A stretch of 64,000 nt of DNA from an uncultured SAR86 cluster bacterium (GTDB lineage Bacteria; Pseudomonadota; Gammaproteobacteria; Magnimaribacterales; Magnimaribacteraceae). How positions within the stretch are numbered: the stretch's first letter is position 1; the number at the start of each line of letters is the position of its first letter. Both the position numbers and the translations under genes were made by a program. The notes under the pieces were generated by a model. That model did no database searches and had not been told where the DNA came from. It saw only the letters and a program-made list of their open reading frames with translations. The stretch covers positions 1 through 64,000 of the forward strand of contig CACOVO010000001.1 in the NCBI GenBank assembly GCA_902630715.1, in the 5' to 3' direction. Shown here piece by piece: positions 42,780 through 52,011 of this stretch.

Positions 42780-43730
42780 TTATTGAGTTTTGTATGAGAA
42801 ATTTTTTGAATTTGTAATTAATTCCTTATAAGCAGATATAAATTCTTTGGCGGTAACTTTTTTTCTTCCTTCGATTTGAAGTGTATTTATTTTTATTCTC
42901 GTATCATTTTTACAGGCCACTGTGAGTATCTCATCATTTAAATCAATTAAACCTGGTTTTGAGGATTCTGAAGAAATTGTCTCTGATACATCGTGAATTT
43001 TCACCCTTTTATTAGTCAAAAAAGTAAAAACACCATACTTTTCTGAAAGCGCATTAACTTTTTTAACCAGCTCACTTGAGCTTGTATTTGCCCAATCAAT
43101 CTGAAGGTCTTGTTTTTTTATTTTAGGAGCCAGAGAAAAATTATCATGATCTTGCTCTAAGCTTTTTGCTTGTCTATTTTTTATTCTATTGAGAAACGGA
43201 ACAAATTTTTTTTTGCTTAATTCAATGAGCTTTTTCTCTATATCTGATAACTTATCATTTGGTTCGATCATACATTCATGCATCTCATATACAGGTCCCT
43301 CATCTAGCCCCTCAGTCATTTTCATATAGCTCAAACCGGTTTTTTTATCGCCATTCATAATAGAGTATTCCATCGGAGACGCCCCCCTCCACTTGGGTAA
43401 CAGGGAGCCATGTACGTTGATGCAGCCGATTTTTGGAATATCTAATATTTCTTTTGGAATAATAAGACCATAAGCCACAACAACCATTAGGTCTGGCTTT
43501 ATTTCTTTTATTTTTTGGACTGAATCTAAATTCTTAAGAGACATAGGCTGAAATAAGTCGAACCCTTTTTTTAAGGAAATTTCTTTAACCGGAGAAAGTG
43601 AAATCTTTTTTCCTCTTCCTGAAACTCTATCTGGTTGGGTTAAAACACAAGAAATATGAAAATCCGAATCTATAAGCATCTCAAGATGCCGGGCTGCAAA
43701 ATTTGGAGTTCCTGCAAAAATTATATTCAC
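42780..43730 (-). CDS. fmt: Methionyl-tRNA formyltransferase
   Basis: 316 residues. IIFAGTPNFAARHLEMLI at the N-terminus, the catalytic CINVHGSLLPKWRGASP and MTEGLDEGPVY. Formylates initiator tRNA; pairs with def, 1 nt upstream. Confidence 0.95.
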   Translation of the reverse strand: MNIIFAGTPNFAARHLEMLIDSDFHISCVLTQPDRVSGRGKKISLSPVKEISLKKGFDLFQPMSLKNLDSVQKIKEIKPDLMVVVAYGLIIPKEILDIPKIGCINVHGSLLPKWRGASPMEYSIMNGDKKTGLSYMKMTEGLDEGPVYEMHECMIEPNDKLSDIEKKLIELSKKKFVPFLNRIKNRQAKSLEQDHDNFSLAPKIKKQDLQIDWANTSSSELVKKVNALSEKYGVFTFLTNKRVKIHDVSETISSESSKPGLIDLNDEILTVACKNDTRIKINTLQIEGRKKVTAKEFISAYKELITNSKNFSYKTQ

Positions 43731-43731
43731 T

Positions 43732-44232
43732 TCAAACCTTACTTTTTAAAAGTTTCTTTCTAATCATTTCTCTTTTAACGCTGGAGATAAAATCAACCAT
43801 AAGCTTACCATTAAGGTGATCTATTTCGTGTTGCACTACCACTGCCATAAGATCCTCAATTTCATCCATTTGTCTTTGACCATTCAAATCGGTGAAGGAC
43901 ACTTTAACTTTACTTGGCCTTTTAACCTCTTCATAAAATCCTGGTATAGATAGACATCCTTCAGAGTATGACTTTTTTTCCGGGTTCAGTATTTCTACTA
44001 TTTCTGGATCTACAAACACTCTTGGCTCTGTTTTATCAGGACTTATGTCTAATACAAATACCCTTTTGTGAATGTTGACTTGTGTGGCAGCAAGTCCAAT
44101 ACCTGAGCCTTCATACATTGTTTCTAACATATCCTCAGAAAGTTTTTTGATAGATTCATCAACTACTCCAACCGGCTCGGCCACAGTCCTAAGTCTTGGA
44201 TCAGGGAAAATAAGAATTTTTAGTAATGACAT
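43732..44232 (-). CDS. def: Peptide deformylase
   Basis: 166 residues. All three motifs are present: [19 protein letters not shown] and QHEIDHLNG (metal ligands Cys, His, His). Removes the N-formyl group added through Fmt. Confidence 0.96.
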   Translation of the reverse strand: MSLLKILIFPDPRLRTVAEPVGVVDESIKKLSEDMLETMYEGSGIGLAATQVNIHKRVFVLDISPDKTEPRVFVDPEIVEILNPEKKSYSEGCLSIPGFYEEVKRPSKVKVSFTDLNGQRQMDEIEDLMAVVVQHEIDHLNGKLMVDFISSVKREMIRKKLLKSKV

Positions 44233-44281
44233 TATTCAATTTTAATCATATTAGTATACAATTTTTGTTTTGGAGAAAAAT

Positions 44282-44776
44282 GTGTCAGTGACAGTATCAA
44301 TACTTATAGGATCGGAATCGGATTTAGACTTAGCTAATAAATGTTCAGAAACTCTGGACTCTCTTTCAATAACAAATTCAATACAAGTCCTCTCTGCTCA
44401 TAGAACTCCAGGACTCCTCGAATCTCATATAAGAGAGTGCGAAGGCGGTGGAACAAAAGTTTTTATTGCCATGGCCGGTTTAGCAGCTCATTTGGCTGGC
44501 GCTGTTGCCTCTAAAACCGTCTTACCGGTAATTGGTGTGCCTGGAGATGGAGGACCCCTGAGTGGAATGGATGCACTATTATCTACAGTTCAAATGCCAA
44601 AAGGAATCCCTGTTGCAACTGTAGCAATTGGTTCTGCTGGAGCAATCAATTCTGCATATCTTGCAGCACAAATGTTAGGTATAGAATCTGAATCAATCAG
44701 AGCTGCCCTTTTAAAAGTCAGAGAAGATGGAGTAGAGGCCATCATTGAGTCTAATAAGAAGCTTGCCGATGCTTAG
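44282..44776 (+). CDS. purE: N5-carboxyaminoimidazole ribonucleotide mutase
   Basis: About 164 residues from GTG 44282, which has GGAG 6 nt upstream; the ORF-track TTG at 44270 precedes that ribosome site. Motifs GSESDLDLANKC and SAHRTPGLLE, with MAGLAAHLAGAVAS. Catalyses a step of purine synthesis; its usual partner purK is not in the window. Confidence 0.93.
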   Translation: MSVTVSILIGSESDLDLANKCSETLDSLSITNSIQVLSAHRTPGLLESHIRECEGGGTKVFIAMAGLAAHLAGAVASKTVLPVIGVPGDGGPLSGMDALLSTVQMPKGIPVATVAIGSAGAINSAYLAAQMLGIESESIRAALLKVREDGVEAIIESNKKLADA

Positions 44777-44780
44777 CTAA

Positions 44781-45314
44781 ATGGGCTCTATTGGGTCAAT
44801 CCTTGAGTATTTGCAATCTGGGGAAACAATAGCTTACCCAACTGAAGGAGTCTGGGGACTGGGGTGCGATCCATCCAATACTGATGCAATTAAAAAATTA
44901 TTAAATCTAAAAGGCCGTTCAAAAGATAAAGGATTGATTCTAATTGGCTCGCAGTTTGAGCAATTTGAAAACTTTGCTTATGTTGAAGACTTTAAAGAAA
45001 AATTGATGTCTAAATGGCCCGGACCTCATACTTGGCTTGTTCCAGCCAAAGAAAATTTGAGTGACTACATAAAAGGTGAAAATGAAAAAGTTGCTTTAAG
45101 GTTAACGAATCATATGTCTGTATGCAGATTATGTGACTCTTTTGGAGGTCCAATAGTCTCAACCTCCGCAAATAAGGAGGGCCACCCAACACTTAATAAT
45201 CCGAAAGAAATTTTAGAGAGCTTTCCAGAAGTAAAGTGTCTTAAGGGTGATCTGGGAGGACTTGCTAAACCCTCAACCATACAAGATGTAATCACCGATA
45301 TGATCATCAGATAG
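44781..45314 (+). CDS. tsaC: Threonylcarbamoyl-AMP synthase (YrdC/TsaC)
   Basis: 177 residues of the YrdC domain: ETIAYPTEGVWGLGCDP, LKGRSKDKGLILIGS, and the conserved SANKEGHPT. Makes the intermediate of tRNA t6A37. Starts just after purE and precedes aroE, an order common in gammaproteobacteria. Confidence 0.92.
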   Translation: MGSIGSILEYLQSGETIAYPTEGVWGLGCDPSNTDAIKKLLNLKGRSKDKGLILIGSQFEQFENFAYVEDFKEKLMSKWPGPHTWLVPAKENLSDYIKGENEKVALRLTNHMSVCRLCDSFGGPIVSTSANKEGHPTLNNPKEILESFPEVKCLKGDLGGLAKPSTIQDVITDMIIR

Positions 45315-45316
45315 TT

Positions 45317-46132
45317 ATGTCAATTTCAAAAAAATTTGCAGTCGTTGGTAACCCAATTAAGCATTCTCTTTCTCCGAGAATTCATAATATATTTGCAAGG
45401 GAATTTGATTTAGATATCTCCTATGAAGCTTTATGCATTGAGCCAGAAGAATTTGAGCTCTCCATAGCTAAGTTATTTGAAAAAGGATACCAAGGCTTGA
45501 ATGTGACTCTGCCCTTGAAGGAGCTTGCTTTTGAATTTGCTGATAACTTATCTGAAGAGTCAGATTTATGTAGGTCAGTTAATACTTTGTGGATGAAAGG
45601 ATCTACTCGATGCGCCGATTCTACCGATGGAAGGGGTCTCATATCAGATCTAAACAACAAAAACATTACTCTCAAAAAAAAAGAAATTGTTATTTTGGGG
45701 GCTGGCGGCTCTGCTAAAGCAATAATCCCGAGCATACTTAGAGAGTCGCCTAAAAGGCTTACTATTATCAATAGAACATTCTCAAATGCGGAGCAAGTTG
45801 CAGACCAATTCTCTTCATTAGAGGGAAATATAGATATTATTCCGATTTCGGAAAGTTTAAATTTTCAGCCTGACCTTGTCTTAAATACTTCCTCAGCCGG
45901 TATTCTCGACCAAGATTTCAAGTTACCAGAAAACTTATTCGGAGATCATACATGCGTTTATGACCTTTCTTACTCAGAAGAATTAACTCCTTTTATTAAA
46001 ATTGCAGTTAATTCAGGAATAAAGAACCACTTTGACGGTTTGGGTATGTTGATTGAACAAGCCGCTTTGAGTTTTGAGATATGGACTGGACTAAATCCGA
46101 ATACAAGCATCGATAGAAATGAGATCATTTGA
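45317..46132 (+). CDS. aroE: Shikimate dehydrogenase
   Basis: 271 residues. VVGNPIKHSLSPRIHN, NVTLPLKELA and the NADP-binding ILGAGGSAKAII; conserved DGLGMLIEQAALSFEIWTG at the end. Reduces 3-dehydroshikimate in aromatic amino acid synthesis. Confidence 0.94.
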   Translation: MSISKKFAVVGNPIKHSLSPRIHNIFAREFDLDISYEALCIEPEEFELSIAKLFEKGYQGLNVTLPLKELAFEFADNLSEESDLCRSVNTLWMKGSTRCADSTDGRGLISDLNNKNITLKKKEIVILGAGGSAKAIIPSILRESPKRLTIINRTFSNAEQVADQFSSLEGNIDIIPISESLNFQPDLVLNTSSAGILDQDFKLPENLFGDHTCVYDLSYSEELTPFIKIAVNSGIKNHFDGLGMLIEQAALSFEIWTGLNPNTSIDRNEII

Positions 46133-46179
46133 AGCTCTGTTTTTACTCAATTTACTTATACTTCTTAGCCTTTAAAGTA

Positions 46180-46208
46180 TTGTTTGAGCTATTTGATTGG
46201 TTTAGAAT
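46180..46208 (+). promoter_or_regulatory. Candidate sigma70 promoter for the cox operon
   Basis: TTGTTT at 46180-46185 and TAGAAT at 46203-46208, spacer 17 bp. The downstream leader to coxB contains a perfect 10-bp palindrome CGCTGCAGCG at 46214-46223, which could be an operator or a weak stem. Found by eye only. Confidence 0.35.
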
Positions 46209-46257
46209 ACGTGCGCTGCAGCGTTCGCCCACCTAAAGGGTAAATATAAAAAATTTA

Positions 46258-47406
46258 ATGTCTTATATTAAAAAAGTTTTAACAAAGTTAATCTTTGTGA
46301 TGCCTTTGCTTGTCTCGGCGGCTGTATTCGCAGAAAGCTCAGATTACAACATGTCGGTTGGCGTAACGGAAGTGAGCAAAAGTATTTTCGAACTACACAT
46401 GGTGATTTTTTGGATATGTGTAGCTATAGGTGTAATAGTTTTCTCAATCATGTTCTGGTCTTTATGGAAATATAGAAAATCAAAAGGCGCTGTTCCTGCA
46501 GATTTCGATGATAACTTTTGGTTAGAGATAGGTTGGACAGTCGCAGCAACCCTGGTACTTGTCTGGATGGCAGTGCCATCAACACAGGTAATGGTTGAGG
46601 CTTATGACGACGCAGAAGGCGAAATTAATATCTTAATAACTGGACACCAATGGAAATGGCATTACGAATACTTAGAAGATGAAGTTGGGTTTTTCAGCAA
46701 CCTTTCAACTAGCCAAGAGCAAATTGATGGTGAAGTGCCAAAAGGGGAGTTTTACTTAAGAGAAGTTGATGAGCCCCTCGTAATTCCTACAAATACAAGG
46801 GTAAGGTTTTTGATTACTGGAAATGACGTCATTCATTCTTGGTGGGTTCCCGATTTTGCTGTAAAACAAGATGCTATTCCTGGGTTTATAAATACAGCAT
46901 GGACAAATGTTCCTGAACCTGGGATTTACAGGGGAGCTTGTACTGAGTTGTGTGGCATAAAGCATGCTTTCATGCCTGTCGTCGTAAGGGTGGTGGAAAG
47001 AGAAGAATATGACGATTTCATAGCTCAAAAGGTTACACTCGCAGAAGCTGAAAGACTCTTAACATCAAAAAACTGGACCAAAGAAGAGCTCATGGAAAGA
47101 GGCGAACAATTTTACAATACTAACTGCGCTGCTTGTCATCAGGCTAATGGTGCGGGTATACCACCAGTATTTCCTGCTTTGGTTGGTAGCCAGGTGGTTA
47201 TGAGCGATAGTGCAAAACAGATTGAAATTCTAATGGAAGGAGTTCAAGGGTCAGCTATGGCTGCTTTTGGAGATTCTTACAGTGAAATAGACATCGCCGC
47301 TGTGATAACTTATACAAGGCAGGCTTGGTCTAATGGCGATAATGGCGACGGAGTTATCGTTACTCCCAAGGATATAGTTGATTACAAGAATAAAATAGAT
47401 TTATAA
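46258..47406 (+). CDS. coxB: Cytochrome c oxidase subunit II with fused cytochrome c
   Basis: 382 residues. A signal peptide (SYIKKVLTKLIFVMPLLVSAAVFA) and two membrane helices precede the periplasmic cupredoxin domain with the CuA motif GACTELCGIKHAFM and the WWVPDF region. A C-terminal cytochrome c domain holds NTNCAACHQANGAGIPP (CxxCH) with a downstream Met (EGVQGSAMAAFG). The fused heme c is usual in proteobacterial caa3-type enzymes. First gene of the oxidase operon. Confidence 0.94.
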   Translation: MSYIKKVLTKLIFVMPLLVSAAVFAESSDYNMSVGVTEVSKSIFELHMVIFWICVAIGVIVFSIMFWSLWKYRKSKGAVPADFDDNFWLEIGWTVAATLVLVWMAVPSTQVMVEAYDDAEGEINILITGHQWKWHYEYLEDEVGFFSNLSTSQEQIDGEVPKGEFYLREVDEPLVIPTNTRVRFLITGNDVIHSWWVPDFAVKQDAIPGFINTAWTNVPEPGIYRGACTELCGIKHAFMPVVVRVVEREEYDDFIAQKVTLAEAERLLTSKNWTKEELMERGEQFYNTNCAACHQANGAGIPPVFPALVGSQVVMSDSAKQIEILMEGVQGSAMAAFGDSYSEIDIAAVITYTRQAWSNGDNGDGVIVTPKDIVDYKNKIDL

Positions 47407-47418
47407 AAGGATTGATAA

Positions 47419-49005
47419 ATGAGTACAGTAGTTGAAACACATGATCACGGTCACCACGGACCTGCTAAGGGTTTATCTAGGTGGCTTTTTACAACTAACC
47501 ATAAAGACATAGGAACTCTTTATTTGTGGTTCAGTTTTATTATGCTGTTCACAGGCGGAGCAATGGCAATGGTCATAAGGGCCGAGTTATTTCAGCCGGG
47601 ATTACAAATAGTACAGCCCGAATTCTTTAATCAGATGACCACAAATCATGGCCTGATAATGGTATTCGGAGTCATTATGCCAGCCTTTGTAGGACTGGCT
47701 AATTGGATGCTTCCTATCCAAATAGGAGCACCAGATATGGCCCTACCTAGATTGAATAATCTGAGTTTCTGGCTTTTACCGATGGCGTTCGGGATCCTCA
47801 TATCAACTCTCTTTATGCCGGAAGGAGGACCAAATTTTGGATGGACGTTTTACGCTCCGCTATCTACTACCTATGCTCCATCAACAGTTAATTTCTTTAT
47901 ATTTTCAGTTCACGTAATGGGTGTTTCCTCAATATTAGGTTCAATAAATATAATAACCACAATTTTTAATATGAGGGCTCCTGGCATGACCCTAATGAAA
48001 ATGCCTTTATTTGTATGGAGTTGGTTGATAACTGCTTACCTTTTAATAGCAGTGATGCCTGTATTAGCAGGAGTCGTAACGATGATGTTAATGGACATCA
48101 ATTTTGGTACGAGTTTTTTTAATGCTGCAGGTGGTGGAGACCCTGTTTTGTTCCAGCATGTTTTTTGGTTTTTTGGCCATCCTGAGGTTTACATAATGAT
48201 ATTGCCAGCCTTCGGTGTTGTCTCTCATATAATCGAGACTTTTTCACGGAAGCCCATTTTTGGTTATGAGTCTATGGTTTATGCAATGGCCTCAATTGCG
48301 ATCTTATCCTTCGTTGTTTGGGCTCATCACATGTTCACAGTTGGAATGCCATTGGCTGGAGAGCTATTCTTTATGTATTCAACAATGTTGATTGCTATCC
48401 CAACCGGAGTAAAGGTTTTCAATTGGGTCGCAACAATGTTTAGGGGCTCTATAACTTTTGAAACGCCCATGTTGTTTTCTATAGCCTTTGTGGCTTTATT
48501 TACAATTGGCGGCTTCTCAGGTTTGATGTTGGCAATAGTTCCAGCTGATTTCCAATATCATGATACTTATTTTGTTGTTGCACATTTTCATTACGTCTTA
48601 GTGCCAGGTGCGCTCTTTGGAATTATTGCTGCCACTTATTATTGGTTACCTAAATGGACAGGTAACATGTATGACGAGACTTTAGGTAAGCTACATTTTT
48701 GGCTTACATTTATCTCTGTAAACATAACCTTTTTCCCGATGCATTTTGTAGGTCTTGCAGGTATGCCTAGAAGATATCCTGACTATGCCCTTCAGTTCGC
48801 TGATTTCAACGCCATAATAAGTGTTGGGGCATTCATGTTCGGACTTACACAGCTTTTATTCTTATTTATAGTCATTAAAACTATTAGGGGTGGAAAGCAA
48901 GCAAGTCCAGAAGTTTGGGAGGGTGCAGGAGAGTTAGGCCTAGAGTGGACATTAAGTTCTCCGGCTCCTTATCACTCATTTAGTATTCCTCCACAGGTTA
49001 AGTAA
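47419..49005 (+). CDS. coxA: Cytochrome c oxidase subunit I
   Basis: 528 residues, 12 helices expected. Heme and CuB ligands are visible in MTTNHGLIMVFG (His of low-spin heme), FFGHPEVYIMILPAFG and WAHHMFTVGM, and HFHYVLVPGA. YADEVIL-type Tyr at the HPEVY helix indicates an A-type oxidase. Has a His-rich N-terminus (ETHDHGHHGPAKG). Confidence 0.97.
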   Translation: MSTVVETHDHGHHGPAKGLSRWLFTTNHKDIGTLYLWFSFIMLFTGGAMAMVIRAELFQPGLQIVQPEFFNQMTTNHGLIMVFGVIMPAFVGLANWMLPIQIGAPDMALPRLNNLSFWLLPMAFGILISTLFMPEGGPNFGWTFYAPLSTTYAPSTVNFFIFSVHVMGVSSILGSINIITTIFNMRAPGMTLMKMPLFVWSWLITAYLLIAVMPVLAGVVTMMLMDINFGTSFFNAAGGGDPVLFQHVFWFFGHPEVYIMILPAFGVVSHIIETFSRKPIFGYESMVYAMASIAILSFVVWAHHMFTVGMPLAGELFFMYSTMLIAIPTGVKVFNWVATMFRGSITFETPMLFSIAFVALFTIGGFSGLMLAIVPADFQYHDTYFVVAHFHYVLVPGALFGIIAATYYWLPKWTGNMYDETLGKLHFWLTFISVNITFFPMHFVGLAGMPRRYPDYALQFADFNAIISVGAFMFGLTQLLFLFIVIKTIRGGKQASPEVWEGAGELGLEWTLSSPAPYHSFSIPPQVK

Positions 49006-49006
49006 A

Positions 49007-49555
49007 TTGGAAACAAAAAGTACATTAAGAAATTTAGTAGGCATAGTTGTAGGCATGTTCGCCTTTGGATGGTTACTTGTTCCAATGTACGACGTATTCT
49101 GTGAGATTACTGGACTTAATGGAAAAGTTACAGGACCTAGTTTTTTGAGTGAAGAATCAAAGGCCATAACCGAGCAAAGAGAACTTTTAGTTCAATTTAT
49201 GACCCATAACAACGAATCTATGCCGTGGTTCTTTGATTCAGAGAAATCACAAATGAGAGTTTTAACCGGTAATCAATATGAAGCAACTTTCGTCTTCCAT
49301 AATACAACTTCTAAAGAAATGGTAGGGCAGGTAATTCCCAGCGTTTCACCTGGAAGAGGCGCAGAATATTTTCATAAGACAGAATGTTTTTGCTTTGAAC
49401 AACAAGTTCTGGCTGCAGGAGAAAGAATTGAGTTACCAGTTAGGTTCATAATTGATCCCGCATTACCAAAAGAAATTGGTTCGCTAAGTTTGGGATACAC
49501 TCTTTTTGACATAACTGATAGAGTGAAATCGGAGAACAAATTAGCTAATTTATAA
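49007..49555 (+). CDS. ctaG: Cytochrome c oxidase assembly protein CtaG/Cox11
   Basis: 182 residues, TTG start 1 nt after coxA. One N-terminal helix (GIVVGMFAFGWLLVPMYDVFCEI) anchors it; the copper-binding motif ECFCFEQQ is present. Inserts CuB into subunit I. Confidence 0.93.
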   Translation: METKSTLRNLVGIVVGMFAFGWLLVPMYDVFCEITGLNGKVTGPSFLSEESKAITEQRELLVQFMTHNNESMPWFFDSEKSQMRVLTGNQYEATFVFHNTTSKEMVGQVIPSVSPGRGAEYFHKTECFCFEQQVLAAGERIELPVRFIIDPALPKEIGSLSLGYTLFDITDRVKSENKLANL

Positions 49556-49567
49556 CTAGGGGAGAGA

Positions 49568-50485
49568 ATGTCGCAACAGTATTACGTTCCTGAATCCAGC
49601 AAACTGCCTTTTGCGATGGCCATTAGTCTATTGGTTTTTATAATAGGCGCTTCTAATACTGTAATAGATGCAGGCAAAGGAGTTCAATCTAACTCTTATC
49701 TTATCTTATTACTTTCCTTCGCCATGATTTGGACCACTATGTATTTTTGGTTTAAACAAACCATAGTTGAAAATCATGCAGGGCTGAATAACCCAATGCT
49801 CAAGGACTCATATGTTTATGGTATGGCATGGTTTATCTTCTCCGAGGTAATGTTTTTCTTCGCCTTTTTCTTTGCATTGGCTTACATTAGAAATTTTGCA
49901 ATTCCATGGTTGGGCGGAGAAGGCGAAAAGGGCCTTGCGAATATGCTTTGGCCTGGATTCGAAGCTAGTTGGCCCCTAATGATTACACCAGATCAAGCAG
50001 TCTTTGCAGGCCCTGAGAAGGATATGTCCCTGGCAACGGCTTATGCTACGGGCGGATTAGGTGGAGTCTTGGGATGGCTGCCTCTCTGGAATACAGTTCT
50101 GCTTTTGACTTCTAGCTTAACAGTTCACATTTCTCACCTGGGCCTTAAACAAGGTAATAGAAAGAAATTTAATTTGTGGCTTGGTATGACCCTTGTACTA
50201 GGATATTTGTTTGTATTTGTACAAGGACTAGAATATTACGAAGCCTATACCCACTATGGCTTAACTCTCAATACGGGCATATATGGAACTACATTCTTTA
50301 TGCTCACGGGCTTCCACGGATTTCATGTTTGTTTGGGAGCCATAATCTTAACAATAATGTTATTTAGAAGTTTAAAAGGTCACTTCACTGCAGACGATCA
50401 CTTCGGATTCGAAGCAGGTTCGTGGTACTGGCATTTTGTTGACGTTGTATGGGTATGTCTAGTAGCTTTTGTTTACGTTATGTAG
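49568..50485 (+). CDS. coxC: Cytochrome c oxidase subunit III
   Basis: 305 residues, seven helices; conserved GMAWFIFSEVMFFFAFFFA and TGFHGFHVCLGAIIL with the Glu and His typical of subunit III. GGGGAG-type ribosome site precedes the ATG (GGGGAGAG). Confidence 0.95.
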   Translation: MSQQYYVPESSKLPFAMAISLLVFIIGASNTVIDAGKGVQSNSYLILLLSFAMIWTTMYFWFKQTIVENHAGLNNPMLKDSYVYGMAWFIFSEVMFFFAFFFALAYIRNFAIPWLGGEGEKGLANMLWPGFEASWPLMITPDQAVFAGPEKDMSLATAYATGGLGGVLGWLPLWNTVLLLTSSLTVHISHLGLKQGNRKKFNLWLGMTLVLGYLFVFVQGLEYYEAYTHYGLTLNTGIYGTTFFMLTGFHGFHVCLGAIILTIMLFRSLKGHFTADDHFGFEAGSWYWHFVDVVWVCLVAFVYVM

Positions 50486-50487
50486 AT

Positions 50488-50685
50488 TTATACGCCTGGG
50501 CCAATCTGTCCGGTTATAAAGCCATAGACGAGGGTAATAAAAAGTACAACAGCAATCGAGACTCTAATTCCAAGACTATTAACGGTTCTGTTAGATGAGC
50601 CGCCGTCTTTTATAAGAAAGAATGCACCACGAAATAAACTCGCAAACATTGCGATTATTAAAAAAATAATGAAGTATTTAATCAT
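50488..50685 (-). CDS. Twin-helix membrane protein, DUF2909-like
   Basis: About 65 residues from MIKYFIIFLIIAMFASLFRGAFFLIKDGG; two helices with the conserved LFRGAFFLIKDGG turn. The ORF-track start is 8 codons further out. It lies inside the oxidase operon on the opposite strand, as its relatives do in pseudomonads. Probably involved in oxidase assembly, function not proven. Confidence 0.7.
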   Translation of the reverse strand: MIKYFIIFLIIAMFASLFRGAFFLIKDGGSSNRTVNSLGIRVSIAVVLFITLVYGFITGQIGPGV

Positions 50686-50726
50686 GATTGAAGAGCGCGC
50701 ATTATACACTATGTCGAGTAGAGGTT

Positions 50727-51443
50727 ATGGCAAAATTTAGTCCAGGGAAAGCAATGACAGCTTTTTTTGTATTTTTTTTTCCAATACTAATTTACTTGGG
50801 ATCTTGGCAAGTAAGTAGAGGCATTGAAAAGCAAGTCATTGTGGATAGACACTTTAGCAATAAATCTCTTCCAACTATAGACGAGATAGAATTAGACGGT
50901 CTGCAGAAAAATTTCAAGGAGTACAGGTCTATACGCCTCAATGGAACCTATGAAAATGAGACTTACATTTTGGACAACAGACTATATCGTCAGGAAGCAG
51001 GTTACGAGATTTTCACTAAGTTCAAGACAGTCCGGGACAATATCTTTTTGGTAAATAGGGGTTGGATTTCTAAGGAAAATTTCAATTATTCAGATGAGGT
51101 TGCAATTCACAACGAGATTGTTTCAGCACAGGGAATACTCTCACCATTCAACAGATTTGGATTGGACCTGACTAGTGCAGAGTCTGAGAATTATTGGCCT
51201 AAGTATGTTCAAGAATTGGATTATTCCAAGGCTAAATCTGATTTAGGACCAAGTTTAAATAGTTTTGTACTTCAGTTGTCAGCGGGATCGGTCGGATCAC
51301 TTGAGCCTATTTGGAAACCTACCGAAGTAAAGCCATCTAGACATTATGGTTATGCAGTTCAATGGTTTGGGTTGGCGCTGGTCTTGATATTTTCATTTAT
51401 TTATTTCGGTTTAAAAGGAGAGAAGAATGAGCTCTCAAAATAG
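50727..51443 (+). CDS. SURF1-family oxidase assembly protein
   Basis: About 238 residues from MAKFSPGKAMTAFFVFFFPILIYLGSWQ (ATG 50727, AGAGG upstream). Helices at both ends flank a periplasmic domain (LNGTYENETYILDNRLYRQEAGYEIFTKF; FLVNRGWISKENF), the SURF1 pattern. Helps place heme A in subunit I. Overlaps the next gene by 17 bp. Confidence 0.88.
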   Translation: MAKFSPGKAMTAFFVFFFPILIYLGSWQVSRGIEKQVIVDRHFSNKSLPTIDEIELDGLQKNFKEYRSIRLNGTYENETYILDNRLYRQEAGYEIFTKFKTVRDNIFLVNRGWISKENFNYSDEVAIHNEIVSAQGILSPFNRFGLDLTSAESENYWPKYVQELDYSKAKSDLGPSLNSFVLQLSAGSVGSLEPIWKPTEVKPSRHYGYAVQWFGLALVLIFSFIYFGLKGEKNELSK

Positions 51444-52011
51444 AAATTCGGCAAGAATAATTGCTGCTTTAATTTTTATGACCCCAATACTGGTTCTAAT
51501 TTCAAGCTCGGCAATGTTTTACAGCGGATATACTCCTGAAGGTACTGTAAATAAAGGTACGTTGTTAGATGAACCGATTCAATTAAAGGGTTTGAGTCTG
51601 TCAGTCGAATCTGGTCCTCTTGATCAGGAATTTCCTGGAAAATGGTCCGTAGTTCAATTCGTATCTGGAGACTGCAAAGAGAATTGCTGGGAAACTTTGT
51701 ATACTTCAAGGCAGATACATACAAGATTGGCTAAGAATAGTTCTAGAGTAGTTAGATATTTAATAACTATAGGAGAAAGTAACTTAAGCCAAAGTTCAGT
51801 TGAGAGGATAGCTAACGATTATCCTGAGCTCCACCTCGGACGCATAGAAAAAAACTTAGTACCCGAGACAATAAATGCTAAAATTGAAAATTCGCCGTAT
51901 ATACTCTTCGATCCACTCGGTAATGGCATCCTTATTTACGACGCAACATTGCCAAGCGGAGAACTATTAAAAGATATCAAGAAAGTACTGCAAAACTCAA
52001 AGATTGGATAA
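51427..52011 (+). CDS. Oxidase-operon membrane-anchored protein, thioredoxin-fold-like
   Basis: 194 residues. One N-terminal helix (IIAALIFMTPILVLISSSAMFYSG), then a domain with GKWSVVQFVSGDCKENCWETLY. The CKENC pair resembles a Sco/thioredoxin copper or redox site and ends with a beta strand GNGILIYD. It lies where a conserved hypothetical lies in the Pseudomonas cox cluster. Likely a copper chaperone or redox helper for the oxidase; that is inference. Confidence 0.65.
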   Translation: MSSQNRNSARIIAALIFMTPILVLISSSAMFYSGYTPEGTVNKGTLLDEPIQLKGLSLSVESGPLDQEFPGKWSVVQFVSGDCKENCWETLYTSRQIHTRLAKNSSRVVRYLITIGESNLSQSSVERIANDYPELHLGRIEKNLVPETINAKIENSPYILFDPLGNGILIYDATLPSGELLKDIKKVLQNSKIG